Shown one piece after another: positions 53,821 through 63,365 of a stretch of 64,000 nt of DNA; within the stretch, counting starts at the first letter, position 1; each line of letters opens with the position of its first letter. This DNA comes from Amycolatopsis eburnea (GTDB taxonomy: Bacteria; Actinomycetota; Actinomycetes; Mycobacteriales; Pseudonocardiaceae), in the NCBI RefSeq assembly GCF_003937945.1, contig NZ_RSEC01000058.1, positions 434,001 through 498,000 on the forward strand, given 5' to 3'. The notes below the pieces were generated by a model. That model was not told the origin of the DNA. It searched no databases and was given only the letters and a program-made list of their open reading frames with translations. Made by a program: the position numbers and the translations under genes.

Positions 53821-55032
53821 GTGAGTAGCGAGGCCTACATCTACGAGGCGATCCGCACGCCTCGCGGCAAGAACAAGGGCGGTGCCCTGCACGGCACCAA
53901 GCCGGTCGACCTGGTGGTCGGCCTGATCGAAGAGCTCAAGGTCCGCCACCCGAACCTCGACCCCGCGGTGATCGACGACATCGTGCTCGGCGTCGTCTCC
54001 CCGGTCGGCGAGCAGGGCGCGGTCATCGCGCGCACCGCCGCGCTGAACGCCGGTCTCCCCGAGACCGTCGCCGGCGTGCAGCTCAACCGCTTCTGCGCCT
54101 CCGGCCTGGAAGCCACCAACACCGCTGCCCAGAAGATCCGCTCCGGCTGGGACAACCTCGTCATCGCCGGCGGCGTCGAGTCGATGTCGCGCGTGCCGAT
54201 GGGCTCCGACGGCGGCGCGCTGTTCATGGACCCGGCCACCGCGTACGACAACTACATCGTCCCGCAGGGCACCGGCGCCGACCTGATCGCGACCATCGAG
54301 GGCTTCTCCCGCGAGGACGTCGACCGCTGGGCCGTCCGCTCGCAGGACCGCGCCGAGGCGGCCTGGTCCGGCGGCTACTTCGCCAAGTCCGTCGTCCCGG
54401 TCAAGGACATCAACGGCGTCACGGTGCTGGACCACGACGAGCACCGCCGTCCCGGATCGACCATCGAGGGCCTCGGCAAGCTCAAGCCGGCCTTCGCGGG
54501 CATCGGCGAGCTGGGTGGCTTCGACGCCGTCGCGCTGCAGAAGTACCACTCGGTCGAGAAGATCAACCACGTCCACACCGGCGGCAACTCCTCCGGCATC
54601 GTCGACGGCGCCGCGCTGGTGCTCGTCGGCTCGGAGCAGATCGGCAAGACCTTCGGGCTGACGCCGCGTGCCCGGATCGTGGCGACCGCGTCGATCGGCT
54701 CCGAGCCGACGATCATGCTCACCGGCCCCACGCCGGCCACGGAAAAGGTGCTGAAGACCGCGGGTCTCAAGCCCGAGGACATCGACCTGTGGGAGCTCAA
54801 CGAGGCGTTCGCGTCCGTCGTGCTCAAGTGGATCAAGGACCTGCACCTCGACGAGGAGAAGGTCAACGTCAACGGCGGCGCGATCGCCATGGGCCACCCG
54901 CTCGGCGCCACCGGCGCGATGCTGGTCGGCACCGTGGTCGACGAGCTGGAACGCCGCCAGGCGCGCCGCGCCCTGGTGACCCTGTGCATCGGCGGCGGCA
55001 TGGGCGTCGCGACCATCATCGAGCGGGTGTGA
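53821..55032 (+). CDS. fadA: Acetyl-CoA acyltransferase (thiolase)
   Basis: A 403-residue thiolase for the last step of beta-oxidation. The nucleophilic Cys92 lies in LNRFCASGLEATNTAAQ. The C-terminal catalytic motifs are NVNGGAIAMGHPLGATGAM and TLCIGGGMGVATIIE (second Cys). It begins SSEAYIYEAIRTPRGKNKGG after GTG 53821. It is 8 bp upstream of fadB, making a trifunctional-type operon. Confidence 0.95.
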   Translation: MSSEAYIYEAIRTPRGKNKGGALHGTKPVDLVVGLIEELKVRHPNLDPAVIDDIVLGVVSPVGEQGAVIARTAALNAGLPETVAGVQLNRFCASGLEATNTAAQKIRSGWDNLVIAGGVESMSRVPMGSDGGALFMDPATAYDNYIVPQGTGADLIATIEGFSREDVDRWAVRSQDRAEAAWSGGYFAKSVVPVKDINGVTVLDHDEHRRPGSTIEGLGKLKPAFAGIGELGGFDAVALQKYHSVEKINHVHTGGNSSGIVDGAALVLVGSEQIGKTFGLTPRARIVATASIGSEPTIMLTGPTPATEKVLKTAGLKPEDIDLWELNEAFASVVLKWIKDLHLDEEKVNVNGGAIAMGHPLGATGAMLVGTVVDELERRQARRALVTLCIGGGMGVATIIERV

Positions 55033-55040
55033 GGACCACA

Positions 55041-57212
55041 ATGGCCGAGAGCAAGACCATCCGCTGGGAGCAGGACTCCGACGGCATCGTCACCCTGACC
55101 CTGGACGACCCGAACCAGTCGGCGAACACGATGAACGCCGACTTCCGCGAGTCGCTCGGCGTCACGGTCGACCGCCTGGAGGCGGAGAAGGACAACATCA
55201 CCGGCGTCGTGATCACGTCGGCGAAGAAGACGTTCTTCGCCGGCGGCGACCTGAACGACCTCATCCAGGCGAAGCCGGAGAACGCGGTCGAGCTGACCGA
55301 GGGCAGCACCCTGATGAAGGGGCAGATGCGCCGCATCGAGCAGCTCGGCAAGCCGGTCGTCGCGGCGATCAACGGCGCCGCGCTCGGCGGTGGCCTGGAG
55401 ATCGCGCTGGCGACGCACCACCGCATCGCCGCCGACGTCAAGGGCAGCCAGATCGGCCTGCCCGAGGTGACGCTGGGCCTGCTGCCCGGCGGCGGTGGCG
55501 TCGTGCGCACCGTGCGGCTGCTCGGCATCCAGAGCGCGCTGCTGAACGTCCTGCTGCAGGGCCAGCGCCACCGCCCGGCCAAGGCGCTGGAGCTGGGTCT
55601 CGTGCACGAGCTGGTCGGCACGGTCGAGGAGCTCGTCCCCGCCGCGAAGGCGTGGATCAAGGCGAACCCCGAGGGCGGCGTCCAGCCGTGGGACGTCAAG
55701 GGCTACAAGATCCCGGGCGGCACCCCGTCGAACCCGAGCTTCGCGGCCAACCTCCCGGCGTTCCCTGCGAACCTGCGCAAGCAGATCAAGGGTGCGAACA
55801 TGCCGGCCCCGCGGGCGATCCTGGCCGCCGCGATCGAGGGCGCGCAGGTCGACTTCGACACCGCGATCACGATCGAGACGCGCTACTTCATCCACCTCGC
55901 GACCGGCCAGGTCTCGAAGAACATGACGAAGGCGTTCTTCTTCGACCTGCAGACCATCAACTCGGGCGGCTCGCGGCCGGACGGCTTCGAGAAGTACACG
56001 GCCAAGAAGGTCGGTGTGCTCGGTGCCGGGATGATGGGCGCCGCGATCGCGTACGTGTCGGCGAAGGCCGGCATCGACGTCGTCCTCAAGGACGTCTCGC
56101 TCGAGGCGGCCGAGAAGGGCAAGGGCTACGCGGAGAAGCTGGAGCAGAAGGCCCTTTCGCGCGGCAAGACCACGCAGGAGAAGTCGGACGCGCTGCTGGC
56201 CAAGATCAAGCCGACCGCCGACCCGGCCGACTTCGCGGGCGTCGACTTCGTCATCGAGGCCGTGTTCGAGAGCGTCGAGCTGAAGCACAAGGTGTTCGGC
56301 GAGATCGAGAGCATCGTCAACGCCGACGCGGTCCTGGGCTCCAACACGTCCACGCTGCCGATCACCACCCTCGCCGAGGGCGTGCAGCGGACCGAGGACT
56401 TCATCGGGATCCACTTCTTCTCGCCGGTGGACAAGATGCCGCTGGTCGAGATCATCTGCGGCGAGAAGACGTCGCCGGCGACGCTGGCGAAGGTCTTCGA
56501 CTACACGCTGCAGATCAAGAAGACCCCGATCGTCGTCAACGACAGCCGCGGCTTCTTCACCTCGCGCGTCATCGGCACGTTCATCAACGAGGCCGTCGCC
56601 GCGCTGGGCGAGGGCGTCGAGCCGGCGTCGATCGAGCAGGCCGGTTCGCAGGCGGGCTACCCGGCGCCGCCGCTGCAGCTGATGGACGAGCTGACGCTCA
56701 CCCTGCCGCGCAAGATCCGCAAGGAGACCCGCGAGGCGATCGAGGCCGCGGGCGGCACGTGGAAGGCGCACGCGTCCGAGGCGGTCATCGACCGGATGCT
56801 GGACGAGTACGACCGCAAGGGCCGCTCGACCGGCGCGGGCTTCTACGAGTACGACGCCGAGGGCAAGCGCGTCGGCCTGTGGCCGGGCCTGCGCGACGCG
56901 TTCAAGTCCGGCTCGACCGAGGTGCCGTTCGAGGACCTCAAGGAGCGGATGCTCTTCGCCGAGGCGCTCGAGACGGTGAAGTGCTTCGACGAAGGCGTGC
57001 TGACGTCGGTCGCGGACGCCAACATCGGCTCGATCTTCGGCATCGGCTTCCCGGCGTGGACCGGCGGTGTCATCCAGTACATCAACCAGTACGAGGGTGG
57101 TCTGCAGGGCTTCGTCGACCGGGCGCGTGAGCTCGCGGCCCGGTACGGCGACCACTTCGAGCCGCCGGCCTCGCTGGTCGAGAAGGCCGCCAAGGGCGAG
57201 ATCTACGAATAA
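55041..57212 (+). CDS. fadB: Beta-oxidation multifunctional protein: enoyl-CoA hydratase/3-hydroxyacyl-CoA dehydrogenase
   Basis: A 723-residue FadB-type alpha subunit, ATG 55041 after GAGGA. The N-terminal crotonase domain has FAGGDLNDLIQA and GGGLEIALATHHRIAADVKGSQIGLPEVTLGLLPGGGG with the two catalytic Glu positions. The NAD domain begins KKVGVLGAGMMGAAIAYVSAKAG near residue 328, followed by GIHFFSPVDKMPLVEII with the dehydrogenase His. It forms a complex with the upstream thiolase to shorten fatty acyl-CoAs. The operon closes with a strong hairpin. Confidence 0.95.
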   Translation: MAESKTIRWEQDSDGIVTLTLDDPNQSANTMNADFRESLGVTVDRLEAEKDNITGVVITSAKKTFFAGGDLNDLIQAKPENAVELTEGSTLMKGQMRRIEQLGKPVVAAINGAALGGGLEIALATHHRIAADVKGSQIGLPEVTLGLLPGGGGVVRTVRLLGIQSALLNVLLQGQRHRPAKALELGLVHELVGTVEELVPAAKAWIKANPEGGVQPWDVKGYKIPGGTPSNPSFAANLPAFPANLRKQIKGANMPAPRAILAAAIEGAQVDFDTAITIETRYFIHLATGQVSKNMTKAFFFDLQTINSGGSRPDGFEKYTAKKVGVLGAGMMGAAIAYVSAKAGIDVVLKDVSLEAAEKGKGYAEKLEQKALSRGKTTQEKSDALLAKIKPTADPADFAGVDFVIEAVFESVELKHKVFGEIESIVNADAVLGSNTSTLPITTLAEGVQRTEDFIGIHFFSPVDKMPLVEIICGEKTSPATLAKVFDYTLQIKKTPIVVNDSRGFFTSRVIGTFINEAVAALGEGVEPASIEQAGSQAGYPAPPLQLMDELTLTLPRKIRKETREAIEAAGGTWKAHASEAVIDRMLDEYDRKGRSTGAGFYEYDAEGKRVGLWPGLRDAFKSGSTEVPFEDLKERMLFAEALETVKCFDEGVLTSVADANIGSIFGIGFPAWTGGVIQYINQYEGGLQGFVDRARELAARYGDHFEPPASLVEKAAKGEIYE

Positions 57213-57221
57213 GGGCTGGAC

Positions 57222-57257
57222 CGTCGAAGGCCGTCACTCCGGTGGCGGCCTTCGACG
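57222..57257. terminator. Terminator of the fadA-fadB operon
   Basis: Perfect 12-bp arms CGTCGAAGGCCG (57222-57233) and CGGCCTTCGACG (57246-57257) with a 12-nt loop begin 10 bp past the fadB stop. Confidence 0.75.
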
Positions 57258-57320
57258 TGTCCGCCAGTTTGTCCGCTTGTGTTCGCCCAACGGTCACTGA
57301 ACGCGGGTTAACCTCCGCCC

Positions 57321-59657
57321 ATGCGCCGTTCCCTGACGGTGACGCTCGCCACCGCCCTGTTCGCCTCCGCGTTGACAACGATGTCAGCCGCCGCCGACCT
57401 GAGTCCCGCCGACTTCGTCGACCCGCTGATCGGCTCCGCCGGGGACGGCAACACCTATCCCGGCGCGGTCGCGCCGTTCGGGATGCTCTCCTGGAGCCCG
57501 ACCAGCACGCGCGGCGACCAGACATCGACCGGCGCCGCCAACGGGTACCAGTACGACACCACCCGCCTCCGCGGCTTCGCGTTAACGCACGTTAATGGCG
57601 CCGGCTGCAACCCCGGCGCCGCCGGCGACGTGCCGATCCTGCCGTTCACCGGCGACGTCACCTCCTCGCCGACCGCGGACACGACTGACGCGGTGTACGC
57701 GAGCAACTTCAGCCACGCCGACGAGAGCGCGTCGCCGGGACGGTACCGTCTCGGCCTGGCCAACGGCGTCACGACCGACGTCGCGGCGACCGAACGAACC
57801 GCGATCGGCACGCTGGCCTACCCGGCGGGCAAGCCCGCCAGCCTGCTGTTCCGCACGTCGAACTCGCTCAACGGCAGCGAGGACGCCGAAACGCACCTCG
57901 ACCCGGCGAACCGCCAGGTCACCGGCTCGGTGCTGACCGGGGCGTTCTGCGGACGCCGCGCGAACGGCGGGGTGAACAACCGCAAGTCCTACTACCGCCT
58001 GTACTTCACCGCGCGGTTCGACCAGCCCTTCACCGGCACCGGGACGTGGAAGGACGCGACGCTGCAGCCCGGCGGTCTCGACCAGACCGGCGGCGAGGGC
58101 TACGCGACGGGCAAGGACCGCGCGGGACGCGGCTCGGGCGGATACGTCACCTTCGCGCCCGGCAGCAAGGTCACCATGCGGATCGCGATCTCGTACGTCT
58201 CCCTCGAGGGCGCCGAACGCAACCTGCGCGCGGAGCAGCCGCCGAAGTCCACCGTGGACAGCGTCGCCGGCGCGACGAAGCGCGCGTGGAACACCGAGCT
58301 GAGCCGCATCGACGTCGGCGGCGGCACCGCCGGCCAGCGGATCGTCTTCACCACCGCGCTCTACCACAGCCTCCAGCAGCCCAACCTCGTCAGCGATGTC
58401 GACGGCCGGTACCTCGGGATGGATCGGCAGGTCCACCGCGTCGAACCGGGACAGGACGCGCAGTACTCCAACTTCTCCGGCTGGGACCAGTACCGCGCCC
58501 AGATCCAGCTGCTGGCGCTGCTCGAACCGCGCGTCGCCGGCAACTTCGCGCAGTCGCTCTACAACTACGCGAAGCAGAACGACGGCGTCTGGGACCGCTG
58601 GGTGCACATCAACGGCGCGACGCACGTGATGACCGGCGACCCATCGGCGGCGACGCTCGCGACGTTCTACGCCATGGGCGTCCGCAACTTCGACTACCGC
58701 GGCGCGTTCGACTCGCTGTACCGGCAGGCGACCGTCCCGCGGCCCGAAGGTCTGCAGGACGGCGGCTGTCCCGGTCAGTGCGTCGGCCAGCGGCCGAACC
58801 TTACGCAGTACGTCACGTCGCACTACGCGCCGAACGACGTCTGCCACTGCTGGGGTGGCGCCGCCGAGACGCTCGAAGACGCCGTCGCGGACTCCGCAAT
58901 CGGACATTGGGCGGAACAGCTCGGGCGGACCGGCGAAGCCGCGGAGCTGCGCGCACGCGGCGCGTACTGGCGGAACGTCTTCAACCCGGAGACCGGCTAC
59001 GCGCAGGCGCGCAATCTCGACGGCAGCTGGGTGACGCCGTTCGACCCGGCGAGCGACCGCGGGTTCGCGCAGGGCAGCGCGGCGGCCTACACGTGGATGA
59101 TCCCGCAGGACGTTTCCGGCCTCGCCGACGCGATGGGCGGCAAGGCGAACGCGGTCACCCGGCTCGACGGGTTCTTCCACGACGCAAACGGCAACTGGCA
59201 GCTCAAAGGCGGCGGACCGCTCAAGTACGACCCGACGAACGAGCCCGACATCCACGCGCCGTGGTTGTACAACGAGCTCGGGCAGCCGGCGAAGACGCAG
59301 GAGACCGTCCGGCAGCTGGTGAACTCGGTCTACACGACCGGCCCGGCCGGCCTGCCCGGCAACGACGACCTCGGCACGATGTCCGCCTGGTACGTCTTCG
59401 CCGCGCTCGGGATCTACCCGCGCACGCCCGGCACGGGCGAGCTGCTGCTGTCGAGCCCGCTGTTCGCGACCGCCGTCGTGCGGCCGGCGGGCGGGGCGCC
59501 GATCCGGATCACGACGTCCGGGAGCGGGAAGTACGTCGCCGACGTCCGGCGCGGCGGGCGCCCGCAACGCGACTGGAAACTCGACGCGTCATTCCTGCGC
59601 ACGGGTGGCACGCTGGAATTCCGCTTGTCCGAGACACCGACGGCCTGGGGGCGCTGA
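57321..59657 (+). CDS. Secreted GH92 family alpha-mannosidase
   Basis: A 778-residue exported glycosidase. Signal peptide MRRSLTVTLATALFASALTT ending MSAAA-D. It has GH92 hallmarks: FVDPLIGSAGDGNTYPGAVAPFGM at the N-terminus, SNFSGWDQYRAQIQLLALLEP, PNEPDIHAPWLYNELGQPAKTQ, and GNDDLGTMSAWYVFAALGIYP with the acidic catalytic region. These calcium-dependent enzymes remove terminal alpha-mannose. Codon 88 is TTA (57582-57584), rare in this genome and lying inside GTTAACG-CA-CGTTAAT, which resembles the TetR operators elsewhere in the window. It is flanked by the fadB terminator and the cyclase-homology gene. Confidence 0.93.
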   Translation: MRRSLTVTLATALFASALTTMSAAADLSPADFVDPLIGSAGDGNTYPGAVAPFGMLSWSPTSTRGDQTSTGAANGYQYDTTRLRGFALTHVNGAGCNPGAAGDVPILPFTGDVTSSPTADTTDAVYASNFSHADESASPGRYRLGLANGVTTDVAATERTAIGTLAYPAGKPASLLFRTSNSLNGSEDAETHLDPANRQVTGSVLTGAFCGRRANGGVNNRKSYYRLYFTARFDQPFTGTGTWKDATLQPGGLDQTGGEGYATGKDRAGRGSGGYVTFAPGSKVTMRIAISYVSLEGAERNLRAEQPPKSTVDSVAGATKRAWNTELSRIDVGGGTAGQRIVFTTALYHSLQQPNLVSDVDGRYLGMDRQVHRVEPGQDAQYSNFSGWDQYRAQIQLLALLEPRVAGNFAQSLYNYAKQNDGVWDRWVHINGATHVMTGDPSAATLATFYAMGVRNFDYRGAFDSLYRQATVPRPEGLQDGGCPGQCVGQRPNLTQYVTSHYAPNDVCHCWGGAAETLEDAVADSAIGHWAEQLGRTGEAAELRARGAYWRNVFNPETGYAQARNLDGSWVTPFDPASDRGFAQGSAAAYTWMIPQDVSGLADAMGGKANAVTRLDGFFHDANGNWQLKGGGPLKYDPTNEPDIHAPWLYNELGQPAKTQETVRQLVNSVYTTGPAGLPGNDDLGTMSAWYVFAALGIYPRTPGTGELLLSSPLFATAVVRPAGGAPIRITTSGSGKYVADVRRGGRPQRDWKLDASFLRTGGTLEFRLSETPTAWGR

Positions 59658-59700
59658 TCACCCGATCGGGTTTACCGCTGACGCGGGTACGGTCTGCGGG

Positions 59701-61206
59701 GTGGTTTCGCCCGTTCACAGAACGATCTTCTTGATCGACGTCGAAAAGTACGGCGCCGCGGAGAGAACGACACCCGACCTGCTCGCGTTGCGGAGCGGTC
59801 TGTACGAGGCATTGGAAAAGGCCTTTCTCGACTGCGGCCTGCCCTGGCAGGAGTCACGGCTCGACGACGCGGGGGACGGCGTGTTCGTCCTCGTGCCCGC
59901 CACCGTGCCCAAATCCGCTTTCGTGGAGCGGTTTCCGACCGCGCTCGCGGAGGCCGTGCGTGCGCACAACGCCCGGCACCCGAAGCAGGCGCAGATCCGC
60001 GTGCGGGTCGCCCTGCACGCCGGCGAAATCGCCTACGACGAGCACGGAGTGGCGTCGCGGGCGATCATCAAGGCCTATCGGCTGCTCGACGCGAAGGTGC
60101 TGAAGAAAGCACTCGCCAAATCGGACGGCGTGCTGGCGCTCGTCATGTCCAAATGGTTTTTCGAAGAGGTGGTGAAACAGAGCGCGCACGCGAAGGCCGA
60201 CACCTACCGGCGGGTCAAGGTGAAGGTCAAGGAGACCCGCGAAACCGCCTGGATCGCCCGTCCGGACGACCCCTACCCGCCGCTGGCCCGCCGGACCTGG
60301 GTGCGGTGGCTGGGCGTGGCGATCGCGGCCGCGCTCGTCGTCGCCGCCGCGGTCGTCCTGTGGCCCGGCGACGACACGTTCCTGGGCGACCCGCGCACCG
60401 CCGACCCGTGCGCGCTGACGTACGCCGAGGCGCTGACCGCCTACGGGACGGTCGAGACGTCCGAGGACTACGGCAACTTCAGCCGCTGCGACGCGCTCGT
60501 GTACCTGACGCAGGACCGCACGCAGTTCGTCGACGTCCGGGTCGAGTTCGCGAAGGGCGGCTCCGACCCGAGCCTGCCGGTGCAGCGGGAAGCGACGCTG
60601 GGGATCCAGCGCCCGCCCGCGCGGCCGGACAACTGCGTCCGGCTGGTGCTCCTGCCGGACGACGAACAGGTGATCTTCCAGGCTCGCGAGACCGGCGAGC
60701 GGCCGATCGACCTGTGCGGGATGACCGAGACGGTCCTGGCGAGCGCTCTGCTGAAGCTCCGGCAGGGCGAGATCGCGCGGCGCGAGCTGCCCGCCGGATC
60801 GCTCGCCGGGAAGGACGCCTGCGCGCTGATGGACGGCACCGCGGTGACGGCCGCCGTCGGCGCCGGGCCGCTGGAGCGGACGCCGGACTTCGGGAACTGG
60901 GGCTGCGACTGGGACTACACCGACCGGCCCGGGGTGGTGAAGGTGCTCTTCGACCGGACCGACGCCGAAGAACTCGACGGCACACCGGTCGAGCTGTCCG
61001 GCTTCGCGGCGCGGGTGCGAGCCGCGAAGCGCAGCGACACCAGCTGCACGGTCTCCATCGTCTACCGCCAGTACACCGACCTGAACCACGTGCTGACCGA
61101 CGAACTCGTGCTCGTCGACGTCGAGAAGAGCGACGAGCCACCGGACCGGTTGTGCGCCCCGGCCCGGCAGCTGGCGTACACCGTCGCGCGGCGCTTGCGG
61201 GCCTAA
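59701..61206 (+). CDS. Membrane-anchored cyclase-homology protein with two DUF3558-like units
   Basis: A 501-residue protein, GTG 59701. Residues ~5-190 are a nucleotidyl-cyclase-homology domain like that at 33193: HRTIFLIDVEKYG, DDAGDGVFVLVPA, RVRVALHAGEIAYDE. A single membrane helix (WLGVAIAAALVVAAAVVLWP, ~203-222) follows. The outside part has two similar Cys-containing units starting DPCALTYAEALTAYG and DACALMDGTAVTAAVG, each with later Cys residues, resembling DUF3558 lipoprotein domains. The arrangement suggests transmembrane signalling from an extracellular sensor to an intracellular catalytic or pseudo-catalytic domain. There is no EAD here. It overlaps the convergent MMPL gene by 4 bp. 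Confidence 0.72.
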   Translation: MVSPVHRTIFLIDVEKYGAAERTTPDLLALRSGLYEALEKAFLDCGLPWQESRLDDAGDGVFVLVPATVPKSAFVERFPTALAEAVRAHNARHPKQAQIRVRVALHAGEIAYDEHGVASRAIIKAYRLLDAKVLKKALAKSDGVLALVMSKWFFEEVVKQSAHAKADTYRRVKVKVKETRETAWIARPDDPYPPLARRTWVRWLGVAIAAALVVAAAVVLWPGDDTFLGDPRTADPCALTYAEALTAYGTVETSEDYGNFSRCDALVYLTQDRTQFVDVRVEFAKGGSDPSLPVQREATLGIQRPPARPDNCVRLVLLPDDEQVIFQARETGERPIDLCGMTETVLASALLKLRQGEIARRELPAGSLAGKDACALMDGTAVTAAVGAGPLERTPDFGNWGCDWDYTDRPGVVKVLFDRTDAEELDGTPVELSGFAARVRAAKRSDTSCTVSIVYRQYTDLNHVLTDELVLVDVEKSDEPPDRLCAPARQLAYTVARRLRA

Positions 61207-63251
61207 GGCTCGAGCGCGAGGTGCGGGAGCCGCCGGTCCAGCCACTTCGGCAACCACCAGGCCCGCTCGCCGAGCAGCCGCATGATCGCCGGCACGACCA
61301 GGCAGCGGATCACCAGCGCGTCCAGCAGCACCGCGACCGCGAGGCCGAGACCGAACTGCGCCAGCATCCGCGACGGGTCGAGCAGGAACGCCCCGAACAC
61401 CAGCACCATGATCGCGCCGGCCGCGGTGATCACGCCGCCGGTCGCGGCGAGCCCTTCGCGCACCGCGAGCCGCGCGTCGCCGGTGCGCCGCCACTCCTCG
61501 TGCATCCGCGACACCAGGAACACCTCGTAGTCCATGGACAGCCCGAACACGATCGCGAAGATCATCACCGGCACGAAGGCCTCGATCGGACCGGACTGCG
61601 CGCCGAACCAGCCGTCGCCGAACACCAGCGTCATCACGCCGAGCGAAGCGCCGATGCTCAGCAGGTTCAGCAGCGCCGCCTTGAGCGGGATGAGCACCGA
61701 CCGGAACACGACCATCAGCAGCAGCGCGGACAACCCGACGACGACCAGCACGAACAGCGGCAGCCGGGCAGCGACGGCGTCCGCGAAGTCCGTCGCGGCC
61801 GCGACCTGCCCGCCGACCAGGTAGTGCCCCGGGAGCGCCGGCAGGACCTCGGTCCGCAGTCGCGTCACCAGCTCGGCGGTCGCCGCGTCCTGCGGTGACG
61901 TCGTCGGGAAGGTGATGACCGTCCGGCCCATCGGGGGTAGCGCGCGAGCGATCCCCGGCGTCGACGCCAGCCGTTGCTGCAGCGCGACGGCGTCGCCTGC
62001 TTCGGCGACAACCGCGAGAGGGCCGCTGAAGCCCGGGCCGAAGCCCTCCGCCAGCAGGTCGTACGCCTTGCGCGTGGTGGATCCGGCGGGGTCGGTGCTC
62101 GCGTCGGCGAACCCGAGCCGCATCCCCAGCGCCGGGATGGACAGTCCGACGAGGAGCAGCAGGCCGATCGCCAGCGGTGCCGCGGGCCGGCGCTGGACGC
62201 GGTCCGCGAGCCGGCGCCACGCCCGTCCGTGCTCGCGCTTCTCCGCGTGCCGCCGGATCCCGCGTTCGAGCCGCTTCCCGAACAGCGAAAGCAGCGCCGG
62301 GAGCAGCGTCACCGACGCGAGCATCGTCATCAGGACGGTCAGCGCGACCGACAGCGCGACGCCGCGAAGCCCGCCGAGCCCGAGCGCGAGCAGGCCGAGC
62401 AGCGCGATGATGACCGTCGTCCCGGCGAACAGCACCGAGCGCCCGGCGGTGTCGAGTGCGCGTCTCGCCGCCGCTTCGCGGTCGAGGCCGTTCAGGATCT
62501 CTGTGCGGTAGCGGGAGAAGACGAGCAGCGCGTAGTCGACGCCCACGCCGAAGCCGACCAGCATCATCAGCGGTGAGGTGTAGCTCGCGATGTCGACGTA
62601 GTGCGAGACGACCGTGATCACGCCGAGCGTGCTGCCGACGGCGAACACCGCGGTGATGACCGGCAGCCCGGCCGCGAGCAGCGAGCGGAACAGGAACACG
62701 AGGATGACCAGCGCGGCGAGTAGCCCGACGCCTTCCGCGGGCCCGCCGCCGCCGGAGATGCGCTCGATGGGCTCCCCGGCGAGCGCGGCCTCGACGGGAC
62801 TGCGTTCGACGACGCCGGCGAACTTCACGATGTCGTCGTAGGGCAGGTCGGCCGAGGCCGCGTCGAACGCGACGGTCGCGTAGCCGATCCGGCCGTCGGC
62901 CGACAGCGTGTCGAACGGCCCGGTCACCGACCGGACGTGCGGCTGCAATCGGACATCGGCCAGAACAGCGTCGATTGCGCCGCGCCGCGTCTCGAGCCCG
63001 TTGTCGTCCCGGAACACGATCTGCGCGCTCGTGTCCGATTGCGCCGTGTTCCGCAGCAGGTCGACGACTTGCTGGGACTCGGTTCCGGGCAGCGAGTTGT
63101 CGTCGTGGAACGCGGCTCCGGTGAGCCGCGAGGTGAACGTGACGCCGATGAGGAGCAGCGCCCAGAGCGCGACGGCGAGCCACCGGTGGCGCTGCGCCCA
63201 GCCGGCCAGCTTCGCCAGGCTTCCCCCGGTGGGGCGAGTGATGGTGTCCAT
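61203..63251 (-). CDS. MMPL/RND-family transporter
   Basis: About 682 residues from ATG 63251 (GTG 63296 would add 15). Two repeats, each with an extracellular loop and five or six membrane helices, in the MMPL pattern. The first membrane helix is WLAVALWALLLIGVTF. Resistance-nodulation motifs appear as GVGVDYALLVFSRYRTE in the first half and VFGLSMDYEVFLVSRMHEEW in the second. Such transporters export lipids or drugs by proton antiport. It lies downstream of a response regulator on the same strand, with a palindrome between them. Confidence 0.93.
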   Translation of the reverse strand: MDTITRPTGGSLAKLAGWAQRHRWLAVALWALLLIGVTFTSRLTGAAFHDDNSLPGTESQQVVDLLRNTAQSDTSAQIVFRDDNGLETRRGAIDAVLADVRLQPHVRSVTGPFDTLSADGRIGYATVAFDAASADLPYDDIVKFAGVVERSPVEAALAGEPIERISGGGGPAEGVGLLAALVILVFLFRSLLAAGLPVITAVFAVGSTLGVITVVSHYVDIASYTSPLMMLVGFGVGVDYALLVFSRYRTEILNGLDREAAARRALDTAGRSVLFAGTTVIIALLGLLALGLGGLRGVALSVALTVLMTMLASVTLLPALLSLFGKRLERGIRRHAEKREHGRAWRRLADRVQRRPAAPLAIGLLLLVGLSIPALGMRLGFADASTDPAGSTTRKAYDLLAEGFGPGFSGPLAVVAEAGDAVALQQRLASTPGIARALPPMGRTVITFPTTSPQDAATAELVTRLRTEVLPALPGHYLVGGQVAAATDFADAVAARLPLFVLVVVGLSALLLMVVFRSVLIPLKAALLNLLSIGASLGVMTLVFGDGWFGAQSGPIEAFVPVMIFAIVFGLSMDYEVFLVSRMHEEWRRTGDARLAVREGLAATGGVITAAGAIMVLVFGAFLLDPSRMLAQFGLGLAVAVLLDALVIRCLVVPAIMRLLGERAWWLPKWLDRRLPHLALEP

Positions 63252-63343
63252 GGTGGACAAGGATTCGCGTCCGGGGGCCTGCTCCGCGTCGAGCACGGGA
63301 GGACACTTGCGCTGCTCCCGGCGGAGTCCCTTAAGGCTCGTCC

Positions 63344-63363
63344 CGTACTCCCGGGGGAGTACG
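63344..63363. promoter_or_regulatory. 20-bp palindrome between response regulator and MMPL gene
   Basis: CGTACTCCC-GG-GGGAGTACG is a perfect 9+9 inverted repeat, two bases beyond the response regulator stop and 93 bp before the transporter ATG. It may be an operator for the transporter or a short terminator. Confidence 0.5.
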
Positions 63364-63365
63364 GA

